A DNA stretch of 26,869 nucleotides from JANLTP01 sp031363055 (GCA_031363055.1 JANLTP010000006.1:1-26869), one strand, 5' to 3'; shown: positions 7,892 through 17,255, counted from the first letter of the stretch. Translations and numbers: made by a program. The notes: generated by a model from the sequence alone, not told the origin.

Positions 7892-8629
7892 TCATTTCGA
7901 TCCGATTGGTTTGAGGTTGCCTGGCGCTGTGCTCGCTGCCAGCGCAGGACTCGCAGCGCTGCCATTACTGGCTGCCTCGAAGCGGATCGAGTAGGCATTG
8001 AGCACACATCGGGCTTCCAGTCGCGCATTGGTTGCGGACATATCCAGCGAACCAGCCGGAGATTGGGTCGATCCGCGATCAAGTGTCGCGTTACCGTCAA
8101 CGCCCTTGTCCGTGCGAATCAGGTCGCAGGACTCGATCGGAATGACGCCGGAACTGCTGCCGGCCAGCGCGCGCCAGACCTGCATGAATTCGCCTTCGTG
8201 TAGCGGTTTGAAGTTCACCTGCAAGCGATGCAGGCCAAATTTGTGGCGATTCAGTCCCGATAATGCCGGTCGGCTGAACTCCTTGTAGCCGTCCAGTTTG
8301 TAGTCCTGCAGGGCGTCGCCAAACGGCATCAAGGCAGCCTCGATCTGATCGAGCAGGCGTGTCTTGTTCAGATCGCCCAGTACACCGTCTTCCAGCAGCT
8401 TGGTGTAGCTCGCGCTCGCCAAATTAATGGCAGCAAGTTCATCGCTCAACGAAGCAAGATGACGTTTGGCCAATTGCTCCTTGCGGACATTCTCGGTCTG
8501 GTTACGATTATCGGCGGTGTATCGCCCGTGGCACCAGAAGAGAACGGCGACGGCAGCGGCCACTACGGCGAGGCCGCCGAATGCGGACTTGCGAATCAGC
8601 ACAGAGAGCGAAGTCTCACGAGTCTTCAT
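7892..8629 (-). CDS. mshJ: MshJ / PilO / GspM-like inner-membrane protein
   Basis: 245 residues with one membrane helix at about 14-33 (KSAFGGLAVVAAAVAVLFWC), then a predicted coiled coil at 40-75 rich in Glu, Lys and Leu, and a periplasmic alpha/beta domain (LHRLQVNFKPLHEGEFMQVW at 132-151). A short cytoplasmic tail, one helix, a coiled coil and a ferredoxin-like domain is the plan of PilO, GspM and MshJ, which form the inner-membrane alignment complex with the PilN/GspL partner. It starts 2 bases after the stop of the GspL-like gene and ends one base before the MshK-like gene. The C-terminal 20 residues are Ala/Ser-rich and probably disordered. The symbol is given by synteny. Confidence 0.65.
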   Translation of the reverse strand: MKTRETSLSVLIRKSAFGGLAVVAAAVAVLFWCHGRYTADNRNQTENVRKEQLAKRHLASLSDELAAINLASASYTKLLEDGVLGDLNKTRLLDQIEAALMPFGDALQDYKLDGYKEFSRPALSGLNRHKFGLHRLQVNFKPLHEGEFMQVWRALAGSSSGVIPIESCDLIRTDKGVDGNATLDRGSTQSPAGSLDMSATNARLEARCVLNAYSIRFEAASNGSAASPALAASTAPGNLKPIGSK

Positions 8630-8631
8630 GG

Positions 8632-10386
8632 TCAGCCTCGCGGTGCAGCGCTGGTCGTGGACTCGGCTTTCGCCGAATTCCTGGTCATGAAGGCGCGCAA
8701 CTCGAACGGCTGCGACTGCCTCGATGCCGGACCACTGAAGTCACCTTGGAGACTGGCGGCGGGGCTATTGTCGAACGGCCATTTGAGAATTTTCACCTCG
8801 CACCGGCACTGCTCCTTGAGCCGGTCGCGCAGGTCCTCGACGCGTCGATTACTTTCGCTTTTGCCGATTCGCACTGGCACTCGGCCGTGTAACTCGATGG
8901 TCAATTCCGGAACCAGTTGGGTCATCAGCGCATCCTTGTCGATGACCGCATAGTCATCACGGGCCGCAGGGGCGCTGGATGCGATAGGCGTCAAGGCGGA
9001 CGCGGCTGCGGGGGTATTCTGGGAACGAAGGTTGGCCGTGACCGGCGCCATTGCCGGCGCTGGCGCCACTGACTGCGCCATGGCTGCGGACGCATCAAAC
9101 GCGGCCCGCCGCCAACTGATGCGCTCCAGCCGCAGATCGCGCTCGCTGCCGACCGCCCGCGCGATCAGACTGGCAAGCGAGTCCGCCTGAACATGTCGGC
9201 TTCGAAGCGCGGTAGCGGATTGCGCGATCAGGCTCAACTCCGTACCGGTGACCCCATATTCGGAATGAGTCGAATCCAGTTCCTGCTGCTTGTCGCTGAT
9301 CTGTAACTGATATTGTTTGAGCAGACTCAGCGGGTCGTAACGGAAATACCGGTAGGTTTCCAGGCCGATCGATGCCAGTAGACAAGCGCAAGCGGCAGCG
9401 ATGGCGCCGCCGCGGATCCATGATTTGCAGGTATGGGCGGTTGCGTAAATTCGCTGCGCTCGGGTAGCGTACCCGGGGCCTGTCTTGCGCCGCTGCAGCA
9501 GCGTGACCCAGTTGGGCAGAGACCCCAGTCCAAGCTCACTGGCAGTGGCGGCGGGCATCAGCGGCTTGAACGTATCATCAATGACGGTGATCGACTGAGT
9601 GGCACCGGACTCGATCAGTTGCACCTGTTGATTGGCGAGCTCGGGAAGACCGGCAGACAAGGCCCAGATTGAAAAATTTTCGGATAGATGCTCGCGTTGA
9701 ACGATTTGCGACATCAGCAGATACTGAATGGTATTTTCAATCTCGCTGGCCAACGCCGCATAGTCAGCAATACGATAGATCGGCGCCAGTCTTGAGAAGC
9801 GGATCGCGCCCTTGATGATCAGCGTCTGTCGCAGCCCCCCGGGTTGCATGGACAGCAAAAGACCGGTCGTATCGTTCGGTCGATTGCCCACCAGTGCGGT
9901 GCCCAGCAGCGCCGTTGAATGCAGGCTGTCCAGGCACACCTGTGCCGCCTCGATCAATTGAATCCAGGGCGAGAGCACAACCTCGCCGCGAATGACGGCG
10001 ACCACCGACGCGCTGGCTTGTCGGCCGGTCAGCGCGTTCAGCCCGGACGGTTTTGGCCCAAGTAGCGCAAACGGCATCCAGGTCTTGAATCGGGAGTCGC
10101 GGTAGCGCAATCCGAGTCGCTTCTCGATGATCGTGCCACGATCGCGACGCGACAGGGGCGGCAACTCTTCGAGAATAATTTCCTCCTCGGAGCTGTCGAC
10201 CAGTATCCGGAACCGATCGCTGCGATATTGCGTCAACCATACTGAAAATGCTTCGGCCTGAATCTTCGCGTTCTCGACATTCGAATGATCGACTGAGTCA
10301 AATCGACCAGTCTGCTCCAGAATCGCGCCGGTCATACGCAGGGCTATCAACCCGGTTGAACTGATGTAGAGGTAGTGATCTTTCAT
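8632..10386 (-). CDS. mshI: MshI / GspL-like protein (actin-like domain plus PilN-like domain in one chain)
   Basis: 584 residues. Residues 1-300 look like a degenerate actin-like cytoplasmic domain as in PilM or GspL: LYISSTGLIALRM at the start, LEELPPLSRRDRGTIIEKRL at 72-91, and TGLLLSMQPGG at 174-184. A membrane helix at about 324-341 (IRGGAIAAACACLLASIGLE) is followed by a coiled coil at 355-400 and a periplasmic domain near 400-580 containing ELTIELHGRVPVRIGKSESN, resembling PilN or GspL. MSHA systems usually have shorter MshI proteins, and type IVa pili encode PilM and PilN separately, so this joined layout is closest to GspL. It should recruit the assembly ATPase MshE to the membrane. 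The spacing is 3 bases after mshG and 2 before the mshJ-like gene. A long Ala/Pro-rich stretch lies within the periplasmic part. Confidence 0.65.
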   Translation of the reverse strand: MKDHYLYISSTGLIALRMTGAILEQTGRFDSVDHSNVENAKIQAEAFSVWLTQYRSDRFRILVDSSEEEIILEELPPLSRRDRGTIIEKRLGLRYRDSRFKTWMPFALLGPKPSGLNALTGRQASASVVAVIRGEVVLSPWIQLIEAAQVCLDSLHSTALLGTALVGNRPNDTTGLLLSMQPGGLRQTLIIKGAIRFSRLAPIYRIADYAALASEIENTIQYLLMSQIVQREHLSENFSIWALSAGLPELANQQVQLIESGATQSITVIDDTFKPLMPAATASELGLGSLPNWVTLLQRRKTGPGYATRAQRIYATAHTCKSWIRGGAIAAACACLLASIGLETYRYFRYDPLSLLKQYQLQISDKQQELDSTHSEYGVTGTELSLIAQSATALRSRHVQADSLASLIARAVGSERDLRLERISWRRAAFDASAAMAQSVAPAPAMAPVTANLRSQNTPAAASALTPIASSAPAARDDYAVIDKDALMTQLVPELTIELHGRVPVRIGKSESNRRVEDLRDRLKEQCRCEVKILKWPFDNSPAASLQGDFSGPASRQSQPFELRAFMTRNSAKAESTTSAAPRG

Positions 10387-10389
10387 GGA

Positions 10390-11595
10390 CTAGACCTTGA
10401 TCTTTGCAATGAGGTCATAGACAGGGCCCAGCACGGCCATCATCAGCCAGCCCAGAATCAGCCCCAGTATCAACGTGATCATCGGCTCGATCATGGCCTG
10501 AACCTTGGCGATGGTTTCCTTCACTTCACGGTTGAAAAAGTAGCTGACATTGATCAGCGCCTTGTCGATTTCACCGGTCGACTCGCCGATCTTGATCATG
10601 CGTACCATCAGCGACGGAAATAATTTAGCCGTCTCAAACGATTGGGCAACGCTGTTTCCGGCGTTGATTTCGCGCTGGATTATTTCGACAGCGCGCTCGA
10701 GCGCCTTGTTGCCCATCGACTTACGGCAGACATCGATCGATTTCAGTACCGGTATACCCGACTCATACAACATGCCGAACAAGGACGCGAATCGAGCGAC
10801 GATGCTTTTTTCAATGACTTTGCCAAACAGCGGAATCTTCAACTTCAGGCGGTCAATCTGATAGTCCAGACGACTGCCACTGGCCTTCAGCGTTATCCAA
10901 AGCACTATCGGCAAGGTCAGTGTGAACAGAATACTTTTGCCCCAGTGCGCGACCAGGAATTCCGAAATGCCCAACAGCAGCCGTGTCTGAAACGGCAGTC
11001 CGCCGCCCATCGATTTGATAAACCCGGATAATTGCGGCACCAGGTAGAGCAACACGAACAAGGTCACTGCGAACAGCACGGTGCACATGAACGCTGGATA
11101 CATCAATAATTTCTTGACCTGCGACGACAACTCATCCTGCCAGCGCAGGCTGTCACCGAGCTTGGCAAACATCTCCGCCAGCCGGCCGGATTGCTCGCCG
11201 GCGTTGACCAAACCAATGAAGACTTCATCGAAAATATGCGGGAACTCACCGAGCGCATCCGATAGCGGTTGTCCGCCGCGCACCGACTCGAGCACCATCA
11301 GCAGGGTGTCGCGAAAGCGATGATTGCTGGTACCGTCGATCACATCGGACAAGGCATCGGTCACCAGGATACCGGCCTTCAGGGTTTGGTCCATATGAAA
11401 ACAAAAGTTGATCAACTCCTTGATCGGTATGGCCGCGCCGGGCCACCAGTGAGCGCCACTGACCGCCTTGGCCTTGATGAGCTCCTGCCCGGAACTATGC
11501 AGTCGCGACTCAAGTTCGCGCAACGACAGCGCCGGCAGTTGGCCCGCTGTGATTCGACCGAGTGCGTCGACCGCACGATAATCAAACAGTTGCAT
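10390..11595 (-). CDS. mshG: MshG, GspF/PilC-family inner-membrane platform protein
   Basis: 401 residues, the usual size for GspF/PilC/MshG. Two homologous cytoplasmic domains (about 60-165 and 260-365) each carry the family pattern: GEQSGRLAEMFAKLGDSL at 133-150 and IGESTGEIDKALINVSYFFN in the second copy. Membrane helices lie at about 168-188, 218-237 and 370-392. The protein is the inner-membrane platform on which the MshE ATPase acts to extract and add pilin. Its ATG lies inside the end of mshE (14-base overlap), so the two are translationally coupled, and the next gene starts 3 bases after its stop. Nothing is missing or unusual in the family signatures. Confidence 0.93.
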   Translation of the reverse strand: MQLFDYRAVDALGRITAGQLPALSLRELESRLHSSGQELIKAKAVSGAHWWPGAAIPIKELINFCFHMDQTLKAGILVTDALSDVIDGTSNHRFRDTLLMVLESVRGGQPLSDALGEFPHIFDEVFIGLVNAGEQSGRLAEMFAKLGDSLRWQDELSSQVKKLLMYPAFMCTVLFAVTLFVLLYLVPQLSGFIKSMGGGLPFQTRLLLGISEFLVAHWGKSILFTLTLPIVLWITLKASGSRLDYQIDRLKLKIPLFGKVIEKSIVARFASLFGMLYESGIPVLKSIDVCRKSMGNKALERAVEIIQREINAGNSVAQSFETAKLFPSLMVRMIKIGESTGEIDKALINVSYFFNREVKETIAKVQAMIEPMITLILGLILGWLMMAVLGPVYDLIAKIKV

Positions 11596-13423
11596 CGGCG
11601 GGTCCGGTCAGGCGATCAGGGTATTCGGCGCCGTAGTTGGTCAGATCGACCACTCGGGCCGCCTCCTCCAGCGAGGTCTCGCCGTTCAGCACCCGTTGCA
11701 CCGCTGCGTGCGCGAGTGTGCGAAAGCCTTTTTTGCGTGCCAGACGCAACAGGTCGTGAGTTGGTGCCCGCTTGGCGATCAGATCATCGAGGTCTTCGTC
11801 GAAGCGAAGTATTTCGAGCAAGGCAATGCGTCCCTTGAAGCCGCGAAAGTCGCAGTGCGTGCAGCCGGCGGCCCGATACAGATGCATGGGTGCGTCCGCT
11901 GCAATACCCAGCATGGTGCCCAGTTCCGGCTCGATGTCGAAGCTCGTGCGGCACTGGCTGCACAATTTTCGGATCAGTCGTTGGCCGATGATACCGATCA
12001 GGTTGCCGACCAGCATATCGGGTGTCAGGCCCAGGTCGACCAGGCGCGGAATCGCGCCAACGGCCGAGTTGGTGTGCAAGGTCGAGAAAACTTGATGACC
12101 GGTCATGGCCGCGCGCATAGCCTGGGTCGCTGTTTCCTGATCGCGAATCTCACCGACTAGAATAATGTCCGGATCCTGACGCATCAAGGCGCGAATGCCG
12201 GACGCAAACTCCATCTTGATGCCACTGGCGATGTTGGTTTGGCGGATCATCGGAATCGGGTACTCGACCGGATCCTCCAGGGTCATGATGTTGACTTCCT
12301 CGTTGTTCAGCTTCGAGAGAATCGAATAGAGTGTGGTGGTCTTGCCGCTGCCGGTCGGCCCGGTCACCAGCAACACGCCGTCGGGTCGCGCCAGCATGGT
12401 CTCCAGCAACTCGAGCTGCGCCGGATCGATACCCATGTTCTCCAGCGGCACCAAACCACGCACGCGGTCGAGCACGCGAAGCACAAAATTTTCGCCGTAG
12501 ATGGTCGGTAGCGCGGCCGCCCTGAAATCGATCTGGCGACCATTCAGAATCACCGAGATGCGGCCATCCTGGGGCGCGCGCGACTCGGCGATGTTCATGC
12601 CTGAGAGAATCTTCAATCGGACCGACATCGGCGGCCAATACTTGATGTGTAGTGATCGGATCTGACGCATCACGCCGTCAATGCGATAACGAATACGCAG
12701 AAAACCCTGCTCGGGTTCAAAGTGAATATCGCTGGCACGTCGCTGCACCGAATCGGCTAACAGCATGTCGACCAGACGCACGAATGGTCCGATGTAATTC
12801 TGGGCGCTGATATCGAGGCTGGTCGGATCGACTTCGCCGGTCTCGATCTCATTCAAAATCCCATCGATGGAGAGCACGTGGCCGTAGTGCAACGCGATTG
12901 CATTGTCGATATCGCTGTCGGCGGCCAGACGTATCTGGATTTTTGCGTTCCGCGGCAGGGCGGCGCGAAGCTGATCGACCACCACCACGTCATTCGGTTT
13001 TGACATGGCGATGATGAACTCGCCGTCTTCTTCATCCCAACTGACGGGGAACAGCGAGTTACGCTTGGCAAACTCTCTGGGTACCAGCGCCAAGGCACTG
13101 GCACTGGGCAGAACCTTGCTCAGATCGACCTGTTCCTGTCCGAGCTTTTCGGCCAGCACATCGCGCAGGGTTGCTTCGGTCAAAAAGCCCAGGGTCACCA
13201 GAACCTTGCCCAGCGGCATCGCCAATGACTTCTGTTCCATCAAGGCGATGCGCAACTGATCTTCCGAGAGAACGCCTCGTTCGATCAGCATCTGACCCAG
13301 TGCCTTGGTCGGCTTCTTCACGGCCGCCGATAACAAATTTTTGGCCAGGGTCAGCGCCGCCACTTTCGGCGCGAGCTCTGCTTCGAGTCGTGGCGAGGCT
13401 ACCCTCACCAGTTCGCTATTCAT
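11582..13423 (-). CDS. mshE: MshE, type IV pilus assembly ATPase with MshEN c-di-GMP-binding domain
   Basis: 613 residues. The N-terminal MshEN domain (about 40-125) has two tandem motifs of the L-G-x-x-L-x-x-x-G-x-L form: LGQMLIERGVLSEDQLRIAL at 42-61 followed by MEQ, and LGKVLVTLGFLTEATLRDVL at 71-90. In the MshE/GspE family this motif pair binds cyclic di-GMP with high affinity. The residue before the first LG is Ala rather than the common Arg. The C-terminal secretion ATPase has Walker A GPTGSGKT at 355-362, Asp box TLEDPVEY at 381-388, Walker B ILVGEIRD at 421-428, His box STLH near 447-450 and a four-Cys zinc motif (Cys488, 491, 521, 524). ATP hydrolysis powers pilus extension. Its start overlaps the mshN stop by 4 bases (ATGA) and its end overlaps mshG. 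Confidence 0.95.
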   Translation of the reverse strand: MNSELVRVASPRLEAELAPKVAALTLAKNLLSAAVKKPTKALGQMLIERGVLSEDQLRIALMEQKSLAMPLGKVLVTLGFLTEATLRDVLAEKLGQEQVDLSKVLPSASALALVPREFAKRNSLFPVSWDEEDGEFIIAMSKPNDVVVVDQLRAALPRNAKIQIRLAADSDIDNAIALHYGHVLSIDGILNEIETGEVDPTSLDISAQNYIGPFVRLVDMLLADSVQRRASDIHFEPEQGFLRIRYRIDGVMRQIRSLHIKYWPPMSVRLKILSGMNIAESRAPQDGRISVILNGRQIDFRAAALPTIYGENFVLRVLDRVRGLVPLENMGIDPAQLELLETMLARPDGVLLVTGPTGSGKTTTLYSILSKLNNEEVNIMTLEDPVEYPIPMIRQTNIASGIKMEFASGIRALMRQDPDIILVGEIRDQETATQAMRAAMTGHQVFSTLHTNSAVGAIPRLVDLGLTPDMLVGNLIGIIGQRLIRKLCSQCRTSFDIEPELGTMLGIAADAPMHLYRAAGCTHCDFRGFKGRIALLEILRFDEDLDDLIAKRAPTHDLLRLARKKGFRTLAHAAVQRVLNGETSLEEAARVVDLTNYGAEYPDRLTGPADATV

Positions 13424-15258
13424 TCGGTGACCGCTGCAGATTCAGAGACCGCCGCAGAGTCTGCCGGCTTGGTGGGTCGCGGTGCTTGCAATGCGGCCAT
13501 ACGACGCTCGGCAATCTGGCGATCGAATTGCGCGGGTCGACGCTCGGCCAACTCCATGGCGGTGCGGTAGAAGTTGGCAGCGGCCTGAGGTTGACGAAGT
13601 CGCTCGAGCGTTACCGCTAAATTGAAGGCGTAATCGGCATTGCCGGAATCGGCCGTGTAGGCGCTGAAATAGGCTTGCTGGGCGTCGGCCCAGCGGGCTT
13701 GTGCGGCCAGTGTGTTGCCGAGTGCGAACAACAACGCCGGCTGCCCACCGCCTTGCTCGAGCAGATGTCGCAAGCGACTCTCTTGCGCGTTTGGTTCGTG
13801 GTTGGATCGAAGTGACAACACGCCAGCCCGGGCAGCGGCATCGTTCGGGTCAATCTCGAGTGCCTTGCGATAATGCATGTCTGCACTGGCAGCGTCGCCG
13901 GCCTTGCTGGCCAGGCTAGCCAGTCCCAGCCAGGCATCACCGTTGTTGCGATCCAGTCGAAGCACTTGTTCGTACAGCGAGCGGGCAGCCGCCTTTTCAT
14001 TTCGACTGAGCAATTGCCAGGCCTGTTCGTTCATTTTCAAGGTTTGTTCGGTGAAGGTTTCCGAGCGCGCGAGTCGTACGCCGTTCGGCGTGCCACCCGT
14101 GGCCTGCGGGATGCCGCTTACCGTCGCGGGAGCGGAAGCGGGCGAGGTACTGGCATCGCGAGGGGTTGTTAGCAGGCCGGCCAGGCGTTGCTCGGAAGCC
14201 GGTAACAGCGAAGAGGCTGTCGCTGCCGGCGCGACAACGGCTTTGGCGCTGCTGGTAGTTGCGGAGTCGCCGGCGGGACGCAACATGGATTGTGATGATG
14301 GATGCGCCTTGGTCGCTTGCATTGATGTGGGTGCCGACGATCGGGCTTTGGCCGTCGCGGCAGTGGTGTTCAGGGCTTCGATCGGTAAGCGATCGTCCTT
14401 CGAGCGTTCGTCTTTCGCGCGCTCGATCCCTGCGTGTTCGTTCGGCTTCTGGCTGGGCTGGCCTCCCTCGGAACTCGACGTGTTCGATGTTGCCGCCACA
14501 GGCAGCGCGATGGCTGCTGTGGGGGCCAGCGATGCCGACCCCGAGCGAATCGGGGTTTTGGAAACCGACAGCCCCATGAAGTCCATCGTCAACCAGCCCA
14601 CACAGAGCAGTGCTGCGAGTGACAATCCCGAATAAACCATGACACGCGCGAACCCGCCTGCTCGAGGCGAATCGATATACCGGGTGCGCGCTGCTGCGTC
14701 ATTGCCTGCGGTTGGCTTGTCAGTGCTGACTGCCAGTGGTTTACTGGCCGAGGCGGCAGCCGTGTTGGCAGTCGAGTCGGCAGTCGAGTCGGCAGTGCTC
14801 TTGGAGCGCGGCTGGGTTGCCGGTTCGCTCAGTCCCTCCAAAGTCAAGGCGGGTCTAGGTTTTGCCGGTGACACTGATGCTGATTCGCCAGCCTGCGTGT
14901 CAAACGTATCGTCGTCCAATTGCAGCGCGGGTAGATCTGGCAGACCCGTTAGCCGGGATAGCTCGGGCTCGGCAGTGAGCAGATCGGCCTCGGCCGGCGG
15001 ATCGGTCAACTCCAATGCTTCCGGCAGGTCAGGAAGATCGCCTTCCGAGCGCTCGTTCTGATCAATCTGCAAACGAGCCAGCTCAAACGCGAGTTCAGTA
15101 TCGTCAGTATCGAACGCCTGCAAACCGATTTGTCGTGACAGTGGGTCGTGCGAATTGGTAGCCGCTTCGGGGTGGCTATGCTCGGCATTCTGGGCGGCCA
15201 GCTTGGCCTCGTCATGCTTGCGTTCGGCGCGCTTCAGCGCTTTGATGAGCAGACTCAT
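13420..15258 (-). CDS. mshN: MshN-like TPR protein with single membrane helix
   Basis: 612 residues. The N-terminus MSLLIKALKRAERKH is the short basic cytoplasmic start seen in TPR proteins of MSHA and related secretion loci. A long acidic, Pro/Ser/Ala-rich cytoplasmic linker follows, including a 4-residue ADST repeat near 156-163. One membrane helix is at 205-224 (VMVYSGLSLAALLCVGWLTM), then a disordered periplasmic linker, then TPR repeats at about 405-575 (YEQVLRLDRNNGDAWLGLAS; HYRKALEIDPNDAAARAG; FALGNTLAAQARWADAQQAY). It probably scaffolds secretin or pilus components in the periplasm. Position between mshL (2 bases) and mshE (4-base overlap) matches the MSHA gene order. The symbol rests on synteny and architecture. 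Confidence 0.8.
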   Translation of the reverse strand: MSLLIKALKRAERKHDEAKLAAQNAEHSHPEAATNSHDPLSRQIGLQAFDTDDTELAFELARLQIDQNERSEGDLPDLPEALELTDPPAEADLLTAEPELSRLTGLPDLPALQLDDDTFDTQAGESASVSPAKPRPALTLEGLSEPATQPRSKSTADSTADSTANTAAASASKPLAVSTDKPTAGNDAAARTRYIDSPRAGGFARVMVYSGLSLAALLCVGWLTMDFMGLSVSKTPIRSGSASLAPTAAIALPVAATSNTSSSEGGQPSQKPNEHAGIERAKDERSKDDRLPIEALNTTAATAKARSSAPTSMQATKAHPSSQSMLRPAGDSATTSSAKAVVAPAATASSLLPASEQRLAGLLTTPRDASTSPASAPATVSGIPQATGGTPNGVRLARSETFTEQTLKMNEQAWQLLSRNEKAAARSLYEQVLRLDRNNGDAWLGLASLASKAGDAASADMHYRKALEIDPNDAAARAGVLSLRSNHEPNAQESRLRHLLEQGGGQPALLFALGNTLAAQARWADAQQAYFSAYTADSGNADYAFNLAVTLERLRQPQAAANFYRTAMELAERRPAQFDRQIAERRMAALQAPRPTKPADSAAVSESAAVTE

Positions 15259-15260
15259 GG

Positions 15261-17255
15261 TCAGTCTTTCTCGGTGCGAGCCGGTTTCGATTCCGGTGAG
15301 CTCATCCAGGCACGGGGTATCGAAGGCGCACTGTCGCGACTGAAAAAGTCGGCGCCCGGTTGCAGGGCTTTGAGATCGCGGTAATCGCCCTCCATGCTGG
15401 CGTCGTGGATCACGACAGGACGCAGAAAAATCGCCAACTCGGTTTTGTTCGAACTGTCGTTTTTGTATTTGAAGGCATTGCCCAGAAACGGCAGCGCCGA
15501 AGCACCCGGTATGGCGTCCTGGCGATCATCGATTGATTCCTGCATCAACCCACCCATCACGGCTACATCACCCGAATGGACCTTGAGAATCGATTCAATC
15601 TCACGTGTTTGAATCTCGGGAATTCTGCTGACGACATTGTTCTGCGCCAGTGCCGGGCTCGGATCGTTGACGTAGCCGACAATCCGGGAGATGGTTGGTC
15701 GTACATTCATCGTGACGCCGCCGTTCTCCTCGATTTGCGGCGTCACACTCATGACGAAGCCGACCGGTACCGTGTTCGGTGTCGAGGTGTAAGTGACTAA
15801 CGGTGCCGTGGTCGCGGTGCCCGGGGTGACCTGAACGCCGATCGTAAAGTAGACGCGGTTATCGACGACTTTTAAAACGGCCGTCTGATTATTCAAGACG
15901 CTGATTTTGGGACTCGACAGTACCTTGACTTTGCCAAAGGACTGCAACAGCGACAAGGCGAAACCGATACCGCCCAGACTGGATGTGTTGTTCAGATACC
16001 GGAACACCGCAAGACTCGAGGTTTGTCCGCCAGCCGAGGAGGCGCCGCCCGGCAGATTGCCGCCCGTCAACGGAAAGATGATGCCGCCTGGACCGGTCCC
16101 CGGTGATGAACCGCCGCCCAAAGTGCCGCTGCCCTGAGGCTGTTGACCCAGCGACCAACCGGTGCCATCGACGCGAACCCGCGACCAGTTCACGCCTTGC
16201 TGAAATTGATCCGACAGTTGAACCTCGGCAATGGTGGCTTCGATCAACACCTGTCGTCGCGCCGAATTCATCACACGGTCAATGTACTCACGAACTTTCT
16301 CGTGCTGTTGCGCGCGTGCCCGAACTGACACCAGGCCCGTTTCGGGATTGATCATGACATTGGAGTTTTCGGTGTTGCTACCCTGACTGCCGCCTTGATT
16401 GCCGCCTTGATTGTTACCGCTGTCTGAAGCGCCGGATGCCGCGCTGCCGGAGCTCGAGTTGGCGCCCGGCGATGCGCCGCCCGCACTTGATGCGCCGCCG
16501 GCACTCGAACCGGCGCTTGTGCCTGCGCCGGTCGGCCCTCCGGCCGCCGCCTGGTTCGATGAACTCGAGCTTGAGCGTGCAGGTTCCCGCACAATGGAGT
16601 TCAGATTGGCGACCAGCGATTGCCAGAAGCGGTTATTCGATGTGTTGATGACGCGCGTGGTCGAGTTATTGCTGGTTTGCGCACCGCCGCCCGAACCAGA
16701 ACTGGCTCCACCGGTCGACGATATGTTGGTCGCGATGCTGGTATTGGCTTGCGACTCGCGCGTCATGTTGACGTAGTCGATGGTGTAATGCCTGATGAAT
16801 GGCGTATCGGGCATGACCACCAGATTCGTGCCGTCGAGTTCGTAGCGCAACTCGATCTGTCGTGACAGACGAAGCAGAATTTGCGGCAACGTCTGCTCGA
16901 TCGCGTTCAAGGTTACCTTGCCCTTGATCGACGGATGAACGTCGACGTTCAGTTTGGCGTCCCGTGCCATCGCAAACAACAACTCGGAGATCTCGACCTG
17001 GCTGACCACCACCGAGTATGTTTCGAGCTTCGGCGCGGACCGTGGGCGCGGCGGCAACATCGGCGTGTTGATGGTTGCCGGAATGTCAGAATGGGCAGCG
17101 CTGCTGTGGCTCGGTGACTTCGCGTCAGTCGGTCGCGCTGCCTGGGTCAGGTGGTGATCTCCCGGGCGCAGCGGCGAAGATTGGCAGGCGCTGAGTAGCA
17201 CCGCAATGCCCGTCAATGCCGACGGCAGTCTGATGAATCCGCCTGTTTTTCTCAC
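15261..17255 (-). CDS. mshL: MshL, outer-membrane secretin lipoprotein
   Basis: 664 residues from the GTG at 17255. This start gives MRKTGGFIRLPSALTGIAVL, then LSAC, a clean lipoprotein signal with Cys24; a GGA lies 6 bases upstream. ATG at 17297 would add 14 residues and the open frame reaches 17405, neither with a better site. Residues about 80-160 form the MshL N-terminal domain (YSVVVSQVEISELLFAMARD; VDVHPSIKGKVTLNAIEQTL; VVMPDTPFIRHYTIDYVNM). Residues 227-300 are a Ser/Gly/Ala/Asn-rich linker. From about 300 comes a short N1-like domain, then the secretin barrel: VLIEATIAEVQLSDQFQQGV, VLSSPKISVLNNQTA, VGFVMSVTPQIEENGGV, SGDVAVMGGL and LPFLGNAF. It forms the outer-membrane channel for the pilus. 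First gene of the minus-strand unit, divergent from the ABC ATPase. Confidence 0.92.
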   Translation of the reverse strand: MRKTGGFIRLPSALTGIAVLLSACQSSPLRPGDHHLTQAARPTDAKSPSHSSAAHSDIPATINTPMLPPRPRSAPKLETYSVVVSQVEISELLFAMARDAKLNVDVHPSIKGKVTLNAIEQTLPQILLRLSRQIELRYELDGTNLVVMPDTPFIRHYTIDYVNMTRESQANTSIATNISSTGGASSGSGGGAQTSNNSTTRVINTSNNRFWQSLVANLNSIVREPARSSSSSSNQAAAGGPTGAGTSAGSSAGGASSAGGASPGANSSSGSAASGASDSGNNQGGNQGGSQGSNTENSNVMINPETGLVSVRARAQQHEKVREYIDRVMNSARRQVLIEATIAEVQLSDQFQQGVNWSRVRVDGTGWSLGQQPQGSGTLGGGSSPGTGPGGIIFPLTGGNLPGGASSAGGQTSSLAVFRYLNNTSSLGGIGFALSLLQSFGKVKVLSSPKISVLNNQTAVLKVVDNRVYFTIGVQVTPGTATTAPLVTYTSTPNTVPVGFVMSVTPQIEENGGVTMNVRPTISRIVGYVNDPSPALAQNNVVSRIPEIQTREIESILKVHSGDVAVMGGLMQESIDDRQDAIPGASALPFLGNAFKYKNDSSNKTELAIFLRPVVIHDASMEGDYRDLKALQPGADFFSRDSAPSIPRAWMSSPESKPARTEKD

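Noticed and set aside
13877..14635. 252-codon plus-strand frame inside mshN
   Set aside because: Mirrors the low-complexity linker of mshN; no recognisable features.
14768..14800. 12-bp tandem repeat (CAGTCGAGTCGG) as a separate element
   Set aside because: It encodes the ADST repeat in the disordered linker of mshN and is explained by coding low complexity.
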